From assembly GCF_900106065.1 (NCBI RefSeq), contig NZ_LT629796.1, positions 744,001-808,000 of the forward strand: a stretch of DNA of 64,000 nucleotides, written 5' to 3'. This document shows, piece after piece, positions 52,803-63,330 of the stretch (the stretch's first letter is position 1; each line of letters begins with the position of its first letter). The DNA is from Pseudomonas mandelii (GTDB lineage Bacteria > Pseudomonadota > Gammaproteobacteria > Pseudomonadales > Pseudomonadaceae). The notes under the pieces are model-generated. The model saw only the letters and a list, made by a program, of their open reading frames with translations, did not search any database and was not told the DNA's origin. Position numbers and translations under genes: made by a program.

Positions 52803-53223
52803 TCAAGGCAACTCGGGCCAGACAATGGTCAGCGGAAAGCCAGGCTGTTTATTGACCTGATTGAAAGCGATGCAGTACTCCTTGAAAGCCAGCAGGTAAG
52901 TCTGCTCCGCGGTAGTGGCCACGCCCACGTCGACTTTGAATTGCAAGGCCAGGGACTCAACGCTGGCCGTGACATTGTCGAGTCGCCGGACCTTTTCATT
53001 GCGCAGTTGCTCACCGTGCGGCGAGCTTGGATAAGGGAAGCCCGAGTTGAAGCGCCATACACCGTCGGTGTTCACGGCGTTGTAGGAGTAGTCGACCTGG
53101 TTGCTGGACAACCCGGAGACCTCGACCCAGAGCTGGTCGGACGGAAACTCGTCAGCGATGGGGTTTACGGTCTGGTAGATGTTGTCGACTTTGCCGCCGA
53201 CAATGCGTGCGCACTTTTTTCAT
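52803..53223 (-). pseudogene. Second tail fibre assembly gene, frameshifted in an A6 run
   Basis: A good start (ATG at 53223, AAGGACATAAAC upstream) opens a frame that ends after 23 codons. Removing one A from the A6 run at 53215-53220 joins MKK to CARIVGGKVDNIYQTVNPIADEF and then to the downstream 102-codon reading (VDYSYNAVNTDGVWRFNSGF ... FPLTIVWPELP), a phage tail fibre assembly family. It is therefore a one-base disrupted gene or a sequencing/phase-variable run. Confidence 0.65.
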
Positions 53224-53287
53224 GTTTATGTCCTTATTGATCACCGGCATCCCGGTGTTTCGACTCCTACCCCGAGGTAGGCATTCC

Positions 53288-53314
53288 AAAAAGCCCGGCG
53301 CTTGCCGGGCTTTT
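53288..53314 (-). terminator. Hairpin terminator between operator region and chaperone genes
   Basis: AAAAGCCCGGC, loop GCTT, GCCGGGCTTTT: perfect 11-bp inverted repeat with A/T runs; about 240 bases downstream of the operator sites on the minus strand. Confidence 0.75.
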
Positions 53315-53552
53315 CAGTAATGCGGTCCTTCGCGTTGATCTTTCGGCGCTACTGGCGCGGTACGAGTCCATTCAGATTGTTTTTCCGACCGCGGTCCCTG
53401 CCCGCCGGATAACTGCTTCTGGTGCTTTACGCTGCACACCCGGGTCAGTTGCCAACCCTCTGAACCGTTGAGGCCGGTTCATCGCTGCCTTTTGTGGTGG
53501 AACTAAAGAGCTTCGTTTCGAGCTGCTTTGTTGAGCGGCTTGAGACAAAGAA

Positions 53553-53568
53553 TATGCATGGATGCATA
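53553..53568. promoter_or_regulatory. Operator-like palindrome 1 of the tailocin promoter
   Basis: TATGCATGGATGCATA, a perfect 7+2+7 inverted repeat; shares GCAT/ATGC half-sites with the site before prtR. Confidence 0.55.
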
Positions 53569-53586
53569 TACAGTCAATGCGCAAAT

Positions 53587-53600
53587 GCATTTATTTATGC
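53587..53600. promoter_or_regulatory. Operator-like palindrome 2 of the tailocin promoter
   Basis: GCATTTATTTATGC, GCAT-N6-ATGC, inside GCGCAAAT...ATGCGC; same half-sites as at 54490-54502. AT-rich surroundings fit a repressed promoter. Confidence 0.5.
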
Positions 53601-53663
53601 GCTATAAATGCACTGGCGCATGAAACCCCTGCAAACAAAGGCGCTGACGGTTTGTGGCAGGCG

Positions 53664-53694
53664 AAAAAAAACCCGCTCGGTGGCGGGTTTTATT
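53664..53694 (-). terminator. Terminator of prtR-like gene
   Basis: Minus-strand AAACCCGC, loop CACCGA, GCGGGTTT with T-run; 15 bases after the stop. Confidence 0.85.
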
Positions 53695-53708
53695 GCAGGG
53701 CGGTGAGG

Positions 53709-54443
53709 TTAACGGGCGTACATGCCCCACCAGAAGACGTGACCGAGGATGACGATTTGCTCTTCCTGGACTTCCTGAAAAGTGTAGTCCTCGTCCGGGT
53801 GTTCATCCCGATTGAAGCTGCGCAGACGAATACCGGTCGGCAAGCGATAAAGCTGTTTCACCCGCAATTGGCCATTGTGATTGATGGCATACAAGTCGCC
53901 ATCAATGATGTCGCCAATCCCGCACTTGCCCGCATTCACGCCAACGGTGGCGCCATCGCGCAGCACCGGCAGCATACTGTTGCCGCGCACCGTCACGCAT
54001 TTGGCCTGATCGAATTGCACACCGTTATGGCGCAAGCTGCGCTTGCCGAAGCGCAGGCTAGAGCGTTCGCTTTCTTCGATAACGAATCTTCCTGATCCAG
54101 CAGCCAATTCAACCTCGCGAAGAAAGGGGACCGACACCTCGTCATCATCGACGGGCGTGTCGTCGTCCCACAGACTTATGTCCTTGAGTTCGGAATGCAA
54201 TTGATCGCGCCCGGTATTGGCGATGGCAGCGACATCCGCGCGCCCGCGCAACTGATCGGTGCTCACAGCGAAGTACTCGGCGATCTTCGAAATGTGTTTA
54301 TCCGAAGGGTCGACGATCTTCCCGCTGAGGATTCGCGAGAGAGTGGATTGAGGCACGCCGGTGCGACGGTGAAGCTCCGTGGGGGAGATCCCGTGCTGAT
54401 CGAGCAGCGCTCTTAAGACGGTAGAAACATTGCGTTTTTGCAT
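53709..54443 (-). CDS. prtR: PrtR-type XRE/S24 self-cleaving repressor
   Basis: 244 residues from ATG at 54443 (MQKRNVSTVLRALL), with upstream alternatives. N-terminal HTH (HRRTGVPQSTLSRILSGKI), linker, and LexA-like S24 peptidase with catalytic Ser in GNSMLPVLRDG and Lys in LRVKQLYRL. This is the PrtR/phage CI type repressor, which is inactivated by RecA-stimulated self-cleavage, so the lysis/bacteriocin genes should be SOS induced. Lies at the right edge of the island, next to mutS. Confidence 0.87.
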   Translation of the reverse strand: MQKRNVSTVLRALLDQHGISPTELHRRTGVPQSTLSRILSGKIVDPSDKHISKIAEYFAVSTDQLRGRADVAAIANTGRDQLHSELKDISLWDDDTPVDDDEVSVPFLREVELAAGSGRFVIEESERSSLRFGKRSLRHNGVQFDQAKCVTVRGNSMLPVLRDGATVGVNAGKCGIGDIIDGDLYAINHNGQLRVKQLYRLPTGIRLRSFNRDEHPDEDYTFQEVQEEQIVILGHVFWWGMYAR

Positions 54444-54489
54444 AACGGGCATAGTGCTTGAACTTTTTTCGGAAGACAAATGCTGATTC

Positions 54490-54502
54490 GCATAAATCAT
54501 GC
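54490..54502. promoter_or_regulatory. Operator-like palindrome upstream of prtR-like gene
   Basis: GCATAAATCATGC, GCAT-N5-ATGC, with further ATGCAT sequence beside it; similar half-sites lie in the tailocin promoter, fitting autoregulation. Confidence 0.5.
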
Positions 54503-54642
54503 ATAAACATCAGAAATGTGCGGCAGGGCTTTGATGCCTGCGTCCGGCAGACCGCTCATGTTAACCTTGCGCCCATCGCGGAAAAGCCGGGCTGATGTCC
54601 CTCCTTTGCCCTACACCTTTCAACGAATTTGCCTGATATCCG

Positions 54643-57222
54643 ATGAATAAAGCACTGTCCGATCTGTCCTCCCACACGCCAATGATGCAGCAATACTGGC
54701 GCCTGAAGAACCAGCACCCCGACCAGCTGATGTTCTACCGCATGGGCGACTTCTACGAGATCTTCTATGAAGACGCGAAGAAGGCCGCCAAGTTGCTGGA
54801 CATCACCCTGACAGCCCGTGGGCAGTCGGCCGGTCAGGCGATTCCGATGTGTGGGATTCCTTACCACGCCGCCGAAGGCTACCTGGCGAAACTGGTGAAG
54901 CTCGGCGAATCGGTGGTGATCTGTGAACAGGTCGGCGATCCGGCCACCAGCAAGGGGCCGGTGGATCGTCAGGTGGTGCGGATCATCACGCCGGGCACGG
55001 TCAGTGATGAAGCGCTGCTGGATGAGCGTCGGGACAACCTGATCGCGGCGGTGTTGGGTGACGAACGTCTGTTCGGTCTGGCGGTGCTGGACATCACCAG
55101 CGGCAACTTCACCGTGCTGGAAATAAAGGGCTGGGAAAACCTGCTGGCGGAGCTGGAGCGGGTCAATCCGGTGGAGCTGATGATTCCCGATGACTGGCCA
55201 AAGGACCTGCCGGCGGAAAAACGTCGCGGGGTTCGTCGCCGTGCGCCGTGGGATTTCGAACGCGACTCGGCACTGAAAAGCCTTTGCCAGCAATTCTCCA
55301 CCCAGGACCTGAAAGGCTTCGGTTGCGAGAACCTGACCCTGGCCATCGGCGCCGCCGGTTGCCTGCTCAGCTACGCCAAGGAAACCCAGCGCACCGCCCT
55401 GCCCCATTTGCGCAGCCTGCGCCATGAACGCCTGGATGACACCGTGGTGCTGGACGGCGCGAGCCGTCGCAACCTGGAACTGGACACCAACCTGGCCGGA
55501 GGCCGCGACAACACGTTGCAGTCGGTGGTAGACCGCTGCCAGACCGCCATGGGCAGCCGCCTGCTGACCCGTTGGCTGAACCGTCCGCTGCGGGATCTGA
55601 CCGTATTGCTGGCGCGACAGACCTCGATCACCTGCCTGCTCGACGGTTACCGTTTCGAAAAACTGCAACCGCAGCTCAAGGAAATCGGTGACATCGAGCG
55701 GATTCTGGCGCGGATCGGCCTGCGCAATGCCCGTCCTCGCGACTTGGCTCGCCTGCGCGATGCGCTCGGTGCATTGCCAGAATTGCAAGTGGCGATGACT
55801 GAACTGGAAGCGCCGCACATCATTCAACTGGCGAAGACCACCAGCACCTACCCGGAACTTGCGGCGCTGTTGGAAAAAGCCATCATCGACAACCCGCCGG
55901 CGGTGATCCGTGACGGCGGTGTGTTGAAGACCGGTTACGACGCCGAGTTGGACGACTTGCAATCGCTCAGCGAAAACGCCGGGCAGTTCCTGATCGACCT
56001 GGAAGCACGGGAGAAGGCTCGCACCGGCCTGTCGCACCTGAAGGTCGGCTACAACCGCATTCACGGTTACTTCATCGAGTTGCCGAGCAAGCAGGCTGAA
56101 TCGGCACCGGCCGACTACATCCGCCGCCAGACGCTCAAAGGTGCCGAGCGATTCATCACGCCGGAACTGAAAGCGTTCGAGGACAAGGCGTTGTCAGCCA
56201 AGAGCCGCGCCCTGGCCCGCGAGAAGATGCTGTACGAAGCGCTGCTCGAAGACCTGATCGCCCAATTGCCGCCGTTGCAAGACACCGCCGCGGCACTGGC
56301 CGAGCTGGACGTGCTGAGCAACCTTGCCGAACGTGCGCTGAACCTCGACCTGAACTGCCCGCGCTTCGTTGACGAGCCGTGCATGCGCATCTCCCAGGGT
56401 CGCCACCCGGTGGTCGAGCAAGTGCTGACCACGCCGTTCGTGGCCAACGACCTGAGCCTCGACGACAACACGCGCATGCTGGTGATCACCGGTCCGAACA
56501 TGGGCGGTAAATCCACCTACATGCGCCAGACCGCGTTGATCGTGCTGCTGGCGCACATTGGCAGTTTCGTGCCGGCAGCCAGTTGCGAATTGTCTCTGGT
56601 GGACCGGATCTTCACCCGGATCGGTTCCAGCGATGACCTGGCGGGCGGGCGATCGACTTTCATGGTCGAAATGAGCGAAACCGCGAACATTCTGCACAAC
56701 GCCACCGAACGTAGCCTGGTACTGATGGACGAAGTCGGCCGCGGCACCAGCACCTTCGATGGCCTGTCCCTGGCCTGGGCTGCCGCCGAACGTCTGGCGC
56801 ATCTGCGGGCTTACACGCTGTTTGCCACCCACTACTTTGAGCTGACGGTGTTACCGGAAGCCCAGCCGCTGGTGGCCAACGTTCACCTTAATGCCACCGA
56901 GCACAACGAGCGCATCGTGTTCCTGCACCACGTGCTGCCCGGGCCAGCCAGCCAGAGCTACGGCCTGGCAGTTGCGCAGTTGGCCGGTGTGCCGAGTGAA
57001 GTGATCGTGCGTGCTCGCGAGCACCTGGGCCGACTGGAAGCGACTGCCCTGCCCCATGAAGTTCCGAAACTAGCCAGAGGCAAACCGGCCGCGCCGCAGC
57101 AGAGCGATATGTTCGCCAGCCTGCCGCATCCGGTGCTGGATGAACTGGCCAAACTGGATCTGGATGACATGACACCGCGTCGCGCGTTAGAAATGCTCTA
57201 TACACTAAAGACACGGATCTAA
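54643..57222 (+). CDS. mutS: DNA mismatch repair protein MutS
   Basis: 859 residues, standard size. N-terminal mismatch-binding domain with the conserved [15 protein letters not shown] (Phe-x-Glu region), and C-terminal ATPase with Walker [11 protein letters not shown], Walker [16 protein letters not shown]. Recognises mispairs and recruits MutL. Marks the right edge of the prophage/tailocin site. Confidence 0.98.
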   Translation: MNKALSDLSSHTPMMQQYWRLKNQHPDQLMFYRMGDFYEIFYEDAKKAAKLLDITLTARGQSAGQAIPMCGIPYHAAEGYLAKLVKLGESVVICEQVGDPATSKGPVDRQVVRIITPGTVSDEALLDERRDNLIAAVLGDERLFGLAVLDITSGNFTVLEIKGWENLLAELERVNPVELMIPDDWPKDLPAEKRRGVRRRAPWDFERDSALKSLCQQFSTQDLKGFGCENLTLAIGAAGCLLSYAKETQRTALPHLRSLRHERLDDTVVLDGASRRNLELDTNLAGGRDNTLQSVVDRCQTAMGSRLLTRWLNRPLRDLTVLLARQTSITCLLDGYRFEKLQPQLKEIGDIERILARIGLRNARPRDLARLRDALGALPELQVAMTELEAPHIIQLAKTTSTYPELAALLEKAIIDNPPAVIRDGGVLKTGYDAELDDLQSLSENAGQFLIDLEAREKARTGLSHLKVGYNRIHGYFIELPSKQAESAPADYIRRQTLKGAERFITPELKAFEDKALSAKSRALAREKMLYEALLEDLIAQLPPLQDTAAALAELDVLSNLAERALNLDLNCPRFVDEPCMRISQGRHPVVEQVLTTPFVANDLSLDDNTRMLVITGPNMGGKSTYMRQTALIVLLAHIGSFVPAASCELSLVDRIFTRIGSSDDLAGGRSTFMVEMSETANILHNATERSLVLMDEVGRGTSTFDGLSLAWAAAERLAHLRAYTLFATHYFELTVLPEAQPLVANVHLNATEHNERIVFLHHVLPGPASQSYGLAVAQLAGVPSEVIVRAREHLGRLEATALPHEVPKLARGKPAAPQQSDMFASLPHPVLDELAKLDLDDMTPRRALEMLYTLKTRI

Positions 57223-57255
57223 CGCACTTGCCTGCAAGCTGTTAGAATCTCGCGC

Positions 57256-57309
57256 GGTTTGGGATGCTGCAGGCTAATAGCCTGGCCTGCAGACTATCGC
57301 TCCCAAACC
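57256..57309 (+). promoter_or_regulatory. Strong two-stem hairpin in the fdxA leader
   Basis: Outer stem GGTTTGGGA (57256-57264) with TCCCAAACC (57301-57309), inner stem CTGCAGGC (57267-57274) with GCCTGCAG (57285-57292), both perfect. It lies 34 to 109 bases after the mutS stop and 55 bases before the fdxA start. No T-run follows. Confidence 0.55.
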
Positions 57310-57364
57310 TGGCGACCCCAACAAGAAGGGGCTCCGCTGCCGCCGCCTGAGGAGAAAATTAGAA

Positions 57365-57688
57365 ATGACCTTCGTCGTCACCGACAACTGCATCAAGTGC
57401 AAGTACACCGACTGCGTAGAAGTCTGTCCGGTGGACTGCTTTTACGAAGGCCCGAACTTCCTGGTGATTCACCCGGATGAGTGCATCGACTGCGCATTGT
57501 GCGAACCAGAATGCCCTGCCGTGGCCATCTTCTCTGAAGATGAAGTCCCGGAAGACATGCAGCAGTTCATTCAGCTGAACGTTGAGTTGGCCGAAATCTG
57601 GCCCAACATCACCGAGAAGAAAGAATCGCTGCCCGACGCTGAAGAGTGGGATGGCGTCAAAGGCAAGATCAAAGACCTCGAACGCTGA
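57365..57688 (+). CDS. fdxA: 7Fe-type ferredoxin FdxA
   Basis: 107 residues. [20 protein letters not shown] and [14 protein letters not shown] provide the Cys for a 3Fe-4S and a 4Fe-4S cluster, as in Azotobacter ferredoxin I. Soluble electron carrier. In pseudomonads fdxA lies between mutS and rsmZ, as here. Confidence 0.96.
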   Translation: MTFVVTDNCIKCKYTDCVEVCPVDCFYEGPNFLVIHPDECIDCALCEPECPAVAIFSEDEVPEDMQQFIQLNVELAEIWPNITEKKESLPDAEEWDGVKGKIKDLER

Positions 57689-57706
57689 TTTCCCCCGCGT
57701 TCTCGA

Positions 57707-57729
57707 AAAGGCCCCTAGCGGGCCTTTTT
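57707..57729 (+). terminator. Terminator of fdxA
   Basis: AAAGGCCC, loop CTAGC, GGGCCTTT and T-run. Confidence 0.85.
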
Positions 57730-57744
57730 GCTTTTCTGCAGGAA

Positions 57745-57874
57745 AAAAAAAGGGGCGGTTTGACCCGCCCACATTTTTTCCCTATTCCCTGTGTTCCTTT
57801 TCATCGTCCTGATGAATCGCTTCCCTGCGATGTCCATTCCCCTCATCCTTGAAGGGTGTGTCTGTCCGTTGACA
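57745..57874 (-). ncRNA. rsmZ: RsmZ small regulatory RNA
   Basis: About 130 nt on the minus strand beginning TGTCAACGGACAGACAC and ending in a GC-rich terminator hairpin (GGGCGG...CCGCCC) with T-run at 57742-57751. It contains about nine GGA motifs, several in hairpin loops (AAGGATG, CAGGACG, AAGGAAC, AGGGAAT), the hallmark of RNAs that titrate RsmA/RsmE. Position between fdxA and rpoS is the classic rsmZ locus. A -10-like TAGTAT lies at 57883-57888. Confidence 0.95.
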
Positions 57875-58046
57875 CAGTTCAGATACTAGAGAGTTCCCCA
57901 CCAAGCGCAATCGCTCCCAATCCGCAAAACGCTCTGTCATATGCTTTTAATCTTTATTAATAACTATATAAATCAACTAGATAACTCGAACAGACGTAAC
58001 AGATGAGCGACTGCCACACTGTAAAAATAACGAACACTTACGAAAG

Positions 58047-58064
58047 AGTAAGCAAAGACTTACA
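58047..58064 (-). promoter_or_regulatory. GacA-type upstream activating box of rsmZ
   Basis: On the minus strand TGTAAGTCTTTGCTTACT, matching TGTAAG-N6-CTTACA at 11 of 12 defined bases, about 173-190 bases upstream of the rsmZ start, as in P. protegens. GacS/GacA would activate rsmZ here. The 57890-58046 stretch between is very AT-rich. Confidence 0.88.
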
Positions 58065-58112
58065 GCGCGAAACTACAATCCTGAGGCGCTTGCCAGCCAT
58101 CTCCCAGGCATT

Positions 58113-58142
58113 AAAAAACCCCGAACCAGTCGAGGTTTTTTA
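58113..58142 (-). terminator. Terminator of rpoS
   Basis: Minus-strand AACCTCGA, loop CTGG, TTCGGGGTT with flanking A/T runs, 21 bases after the stop. Confidence 0.8.
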
Positions 58143-58162
58143 ATGCTACTCAAGCGCGTTGC

Positions 58163-59170
58163 TTACTGAAACAGCGACTCGCTCGACAGGCCGTTCTTCT
58201 CGAGAATCTCCCGAAGACGTTTCAGGCCTTCCACCTGAATCTGTCTGACCCGTTCCCGGGTCAGGCCGATCTCCAGGCCCACGTCTTCAAGTGTGCTGCT
58301 CTCGTGACCGCGCAGGCCGAAGCGGCGTACCACCACTTCGCGTTGCTTGTCGGTCAGTTCCGAAAGCCATTGATCGATGCTCTGGGACAGGTCGTCATCC
58401 TGCAACAGCTCACATGGATCGGTTGGTCGGTCATCTGTAAGGGTGTCCAGCAGGGTTTTATCCGAATCCGGACCCAGCGAGACGTCGACCGAAGAAACCC
58501 GCTCGTTCAAGCCAAGCATGCGCTTGACCTCTGCCACTGGTTTTTCCAGCAGGTTGGCGATTTCTTCGGGTGAGGGTTCGTGATCGAGTTTTTGGGTCAG
58601 CTCTCGTGCAGCCCGCAGGTACACGTTGAGCTCTTTGACCACATGGATCGGCAACCGGATGGTCCGGGTCTGATTCATGATTGCGCGCTCGATGGTCTGA
58701 CGAATCCACCAGGTTGCGTAGGTTGAAAAGCGGAAGCCGCGCTCAGGATCGAATTTCTCCACTGCCCGGATCAGTCCGAGGTTGCCCTCTTCGATCAGGT
58801 CCAGCAGCGACAACCCACGATTGACGTAACGCCGGGCGATTTTCACCACCAGCCGCAGGTTGCTTTCAATCATGCGTTTGCGCCCGGCCGGATCACCACT
58901 TTGCGACAGACGCGCAAAATGAACTTCTTCTTCCGGGGAGAGCAGCGGGGAAAAGCCGATTTCGTTGAGGTACAGCTGCGTGGCATCAAGTGCCCGCGTG
59001 TAGTCGATGTACTTGTGTTGCTTTAGCGAAGCGGAGTGTTTGGATTTGGCACGAACGGAAGGTGGAGCAGCCCCTTCATCATTCGACATCGAATCCGTAG
59101 CGATGCCGGTCTCCATAAGGAGAACCTCATCGTCGATGTCAAACTCCGGCACTTCTTTACTGAGAGCCAT
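58163..59170 (-). CDS. rpoS: RNA polymerase sigma factor RpoS
   Basis: 335 residues. Sigma-70 regions 1.2 to 4.2: [54 protein letters not shown] split over regions 2.2-2.4, and the region 4.2 helix-turn-helix ([26 protein letters not shown] shortened here). Stationary-phase/general stress sigma factor. Downstream of nlpD, so the promoter usually lies in or before nlpD. Confidence 0.97.
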   Translation of the reverse strand: MALSKEVPEFDIDDEVLLMETGIATDSMSNDEGAAPPSVRAKSKHSASLKQHKYIDYTRALDATQLYLNEIGFSPLLSPEEEVHFARLSQSGDPAGRKRMIESNLRLVVKIARRYVNRGLSLLDLIEEGNLGLIRAVEKFDPERGFRFSTYATWWIRQTIERAIMNQTRTIRLPIHVVKELNVYLRAARELTQKLDHEPSPEEIANLLEKPVAEVKRMLGLNERVSSVDVSLGPDSDKTLLDTLTDDRPTDPCELLQDDDLSQSIDQWLSELTDKQREVVVRRFGLRGHESSTLEDVGLEIGLTRERVRQIQVEGLKRLREILEKNGLSSESLFQ

Positions 59171-59275
59171 TGTTATAGTCCTTTGGTGAGTTCGACCCCA
59201 AGCTCAAGCGGCGCCTTTATCCTTGGCAACGCTGGAGCCTGTCCCCTCTACGTGACGGAACAGGCTGGTAACAAA

Positions 59276-60133
59276 TCAACGACGTGGCAGGAACTGCAGT
59301 GGATCTACAGGTTTACCTTGTCGGCGAATCTCAAAATGCAGTTTCACCCGGTCTGTACCCGTTGACCCCATTTCGGCAATTGTCTGTCCGACCTTGACCT
59401 GCTGCCCCTCCCGAACCAACAGCCTGCGGTTATGTCCGTAGGCACTGACGTAGGTGTCGCTGTGTTTGATGATGACTAATTCGCCGTAGCCCCTTAAGCC
59501 ACTCCCGGCGTATACCACCGTCCCATCAGACGCAGCTAAAACAGGCTGTCCCAAATCCCCGGCGATATCAATTCCTTTATTCAAACTACCGTTTGAGGAG
59601 AACTTTCCAATCAGAATGCCATTAGATGGCCATCCCCAGCCGGTCGGGGCCGGGCCGGCAGGAGGCATCGGAGCGGGGGTCGGCTTGCTGGCGACGGACG
59701 GTGCAACCACCGCTGTGCTGGTGGTTGCGCCATTTGGCTGGCGCCGGATTACCGTGGTTTTCAGCGACGACGAAGGCGTTGAATCGGTAGCACTGGCTAC
59801 CGGCGCCGACGTTGATCCGGTGCGACCGTCAAAGCGAATTGTCTGACCCGGATGGATCGTATACGGCGTAGGAATATTGTTCCGTGCGGCGAGGGCTTTG
59901 TAGTCCCAGCCGTAGCGAAAAGCGATCGAGAACAACGTATCTTTTGGTCGAACGACGTATTGACCCGTGGTCACCGCCGGACGCTGGGCGACGGACTTGT
60001 TGCGATCGACGACACGCACGTCACTCGTTTTGGAACTGGAGCAACCGACCAGCAAGGTGCTCAAGACGAGGCCAGTCACCAGGCGCTGAAAGCTCTTTGT
60101 ACCCATACGCTGCGCAATGACTGTGAGACTCAC
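59276..60133 (-). CDS. nlpD: Murein hydrolase activator NlpD (LysM/M23 lipoprotein)
   Basis: 285 residues from GTG at 60133 (GGGAGCGG upstream); an ATG at 60196 would add 21 codons without conserved sequence. Lipobox STLLVGC, a LysM domain (GQYVVRPKDTLFSIAFRYGW, about 59-103), a Pro/Thr/Ala linker and a C-terminal M23/LytM domain (NKGIDIAGDLGQPVLAASDG ... KLHFEIRRQGKPVDPLQFL). NlpD activates amidase AmiC in daughter-cell separation; LytM domains of this type often lack catalytic residues. Confidence 0.92.
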   Translation of the reverse strand: MSLTVIAQRMGTKSFQRLVTGLVLSTLLVGCSSSKTSDVRVVDRNKSVAQRPAVTTGQYVVRPKDTLFSIAFRYGWDYKALAARNNIPTPYTIHPGQTIRFDGRTGSTSAPVASATDSTPSSSLKTTVIRRQPNGATTSTAVVAPSVASKPTPAPMPPAGPAPTGWGWPSNGILIGKFSSNGSLNKGIDIAGDLGQPVLAASDGTVVYAGSGLRGYGELVIIKHSDTYVSAYGHNRRLLVREGQQVKVGQTIAEMGSTGTDRVKLHFEIRRQGKPVDPLQFLPRR

Positions 60134-60344
60134 CCGCCGCTCCCTTTTTGGTGGCTGAAATAGTGGATTGCCGTGTTTCGGCACGAAATGTCGCAAGTAT
60201 AACGGGCCGAACAGGCTTTACCTTTAATGAAGCGAAATCGCTTCGCGCACACGTTTGCTGCCGGCCGATGAATCCTGTTTAACCCATCTATGCCGCTGTA
60301 AGACCCGGGCAATCGAAGAGAATTCAGCGTACTTGAACAAATGC

Positions 60345-61758
<1,414 letters not shown>

Positions 61759-61771
<13 letters not shown>

Positions 61772-62817
61772 GGGCTGTCCGTCTGCCCCACCGGCACCAG
61801 ATCAACAAGCTCGCGCACCAATACGGTGGCAAAGCATCCGGCCGGGAGGACGAATTCCAGTTGCAGAATGTCAGGCTCCGGATAATGCCACGTCAACCCA
61901 CCAATGGGCAGCCGCAGGATGCGACGTTCGTGGTTCATTCCGGCGTTAATCAACCAATCGCGCAGATCCGCTTCGCGAGCGGCGATTGCCTGCTCCAGTA
62001 CATGGACAGCGCCGGTCGCCGGCGAGTCACCTTCGCCCCACTGGGGTCCGGTCGGGTGCAGGTCGAGAATTGCCAGACGCGGGTCGTTGCACTCGGCTTC
62101 ACCTGCCGGAAAAAAACTGCGGCTGTCGGTGAAGGCCAGCAGATCGCCGACCTGCGCTTGCTGCCAGGTGCCATCGGCCACACGCGCCGCCAATACCTGG
62201 TTGAACAGGAAGCTGCGGGCAGTGGAGAGCAGACGCGAACGGACATTGCGCTGCTCCGGCAACGCCTTGCGCGCGGCCCAGGCACGGGCATCGACCACGT
62301 TACCGCCATCAAAGCCGAAACGCTGGGCACCGAAATAATTGGGAATACCTTGCTTGGCGATCAGCTGCAGCCGCTCTTCAATCGCAGCTTTGTCGCCAGC
62401 GAATTGCGTCAGGCGCAAGGTGAAGCCATTCGCCGAATGGGCACCGCGCTGCAGCTTGCGCTTGTGCCGACCGGTCTTGAGGATTTTCAGCGTGTCGTTT
62501 TCGGCCGCCGACAAATCAGGATCGGCCTTGCCCGGCAGCTGCACGCTGAACCACTGGCGAGTCAGCGCCTGACGATCCTTGAGGCCTGCATAGCTGACGG
62601 TGCGCAATGGCACACCCGCCGCCTTGGCAATGCGCCGTGCTGCTTCTTCGGTATTGAGACCGCGCTTTTCCACCCAGATCCACAAGTGTTCGCCATCGCC
62701 ACTGAGGGGGATATCGAGCACTTCATCGACCTGAAAATCTTCTGCGGTGGCTTTCAGAACCGCCGTACCGAGGGCGTCGCCATAGGCTCGCGGGCCGAGC
62801 AATTGCGCTTCGTTCAT
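61759..62817 (-). CDS. truD: tRNA pseudouridine(13) synthase TruD
   Basis: 352 residues. Conserved TruD start with [20 protein letters not shown], then [18 protein letters not shown], and the catalytic region [21 protein letters not shown] containing Asp of the GLKD motif, followed by the TruD insert domain. Isomerises U13 of tRNA-Glu. Overlaps ispF by 4 bases. Confidence 0.95.
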
Positions 62818-63287
62818 GCGCGCAGCAACAAGGCAACGGAATGCACGGCAATGCCTTCTTCGCGACCGACAAAGCCAAGCTTTTCGGTGGTGGTAGCTTT
62901 CACGTTCACTTGATCCAACTCAACTTGAAGATCCGCGGCAATCAGCGCGCGCATCGATTCGATATGCGGGGCCATTTTCGGCGCCTGGGCGACGATGGTG
63001 TTATCGACGTTGCCGACTTTCCAGCCTTTGGCGTGGATCAGTGCGACGACGTGACGCAACAGCACGCGGCTGTCGGCACCCTTGAATGTCGGGTCGGTGT
63101 CCGGGAAGTGCTTGCCGATATCACCCAGCGCAGCGGCGCCGAGCAAGGCATCGCTCAAGGCGTGCAGCAGGACGTCACCGTCGGAGTGAGCGAGCAGCCC
63201 GAAGCCGTGTGCAATGCGCACACCGCCCAGAGTAATGAAATCGCCTTCAGCGAAACGGTGCACATCATAGCCGTGGCCAATACGCAT
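62814..63287 (-). CDS. ispF: 2-C-methyl-D-erythritol 2,4-cyclodiphosphate synthase
   Basis: 157 residues, the usual size. [12 protein letters not shown] (zinc-binding Asp and His), [33 protein letters not shown] and [16 protein letters not shown] are diagnostic. Fifth step of the MEP isoprenoid pathway. Coupled to truD by an ATGA overlap. Confidence 0.98.
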   Translation of the reverse strand: MRIGHGYDVHRFAEGDFITLGGVRIAHGFGLLAHSDGDVLLHALSDALLGAAALGDIGKHFPDTDPTFKGADSRVLLRHVVALIHAKGWKVGNVDNTIVAQAPKMAPHIESMRALIAADLQVELDQVNVKATTTEKLGFVGREEGIAVHSVALLLRA

Positions 63288-63288
63288 A

Positions 63289-63316
63289 AAAAAACGCCCC
63301 GATTTTTGTCAGGGCG
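63289..63316 (-). terminator. Terminator of fghA, just ahead of ispF
   Basis: Minus-strand ACGCCCTGA, loop CAAAAA, TCGGGGCGT then T7; the T-run ends two bases before the ispF start. Confidence 0.85.
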
Positions 63317-63330
63317 TGATTCTACCTGCA

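Larger units (their letters stand above)
53224..53708. other. Promoter/operator region of the tailocin remnant
   Basis: 485 bases between the repressor and the first chaperone. Right part (53550-53620) has palindromic operator-like sites; left part has a terminator (53288-53314) and two further hairpins just before the chaperone start. No protein is convincingly encoded. Confidence 0.6.

Noticed and set aside
53211..53223. Programmed -1 frameshift at A AAA AAG in the tail fibre assembly gene
   Set aside because: The slip needed to reach the long frame is +1 (or -2), so the dnaX-type -1 mechanism does not restore the protein.
53551..53575. LexA box in the tailocin promoter
   Set aside because: ATATACAG near 53566 looks like half an SOS box, but the required CTG is missing 13 bases away; control is more likely through the self-cleaving repressor.
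53372..53590. 72-codon frame on the minus strand in the tailocin promoter region
   Set aside because: Its ATG lies inside an operator-like palindrome and no ribosome site is visible; an internal start (MNRPQRFRGL) is possible but unsupported by any recognised family.
48527..54642. Integrase and attachment sites for the island
   Set aside because: No integrase gene and no obvious direct repeats at the cinA and mutS edges were found; tailocins at this site typically lack them, so no att site is claimed.
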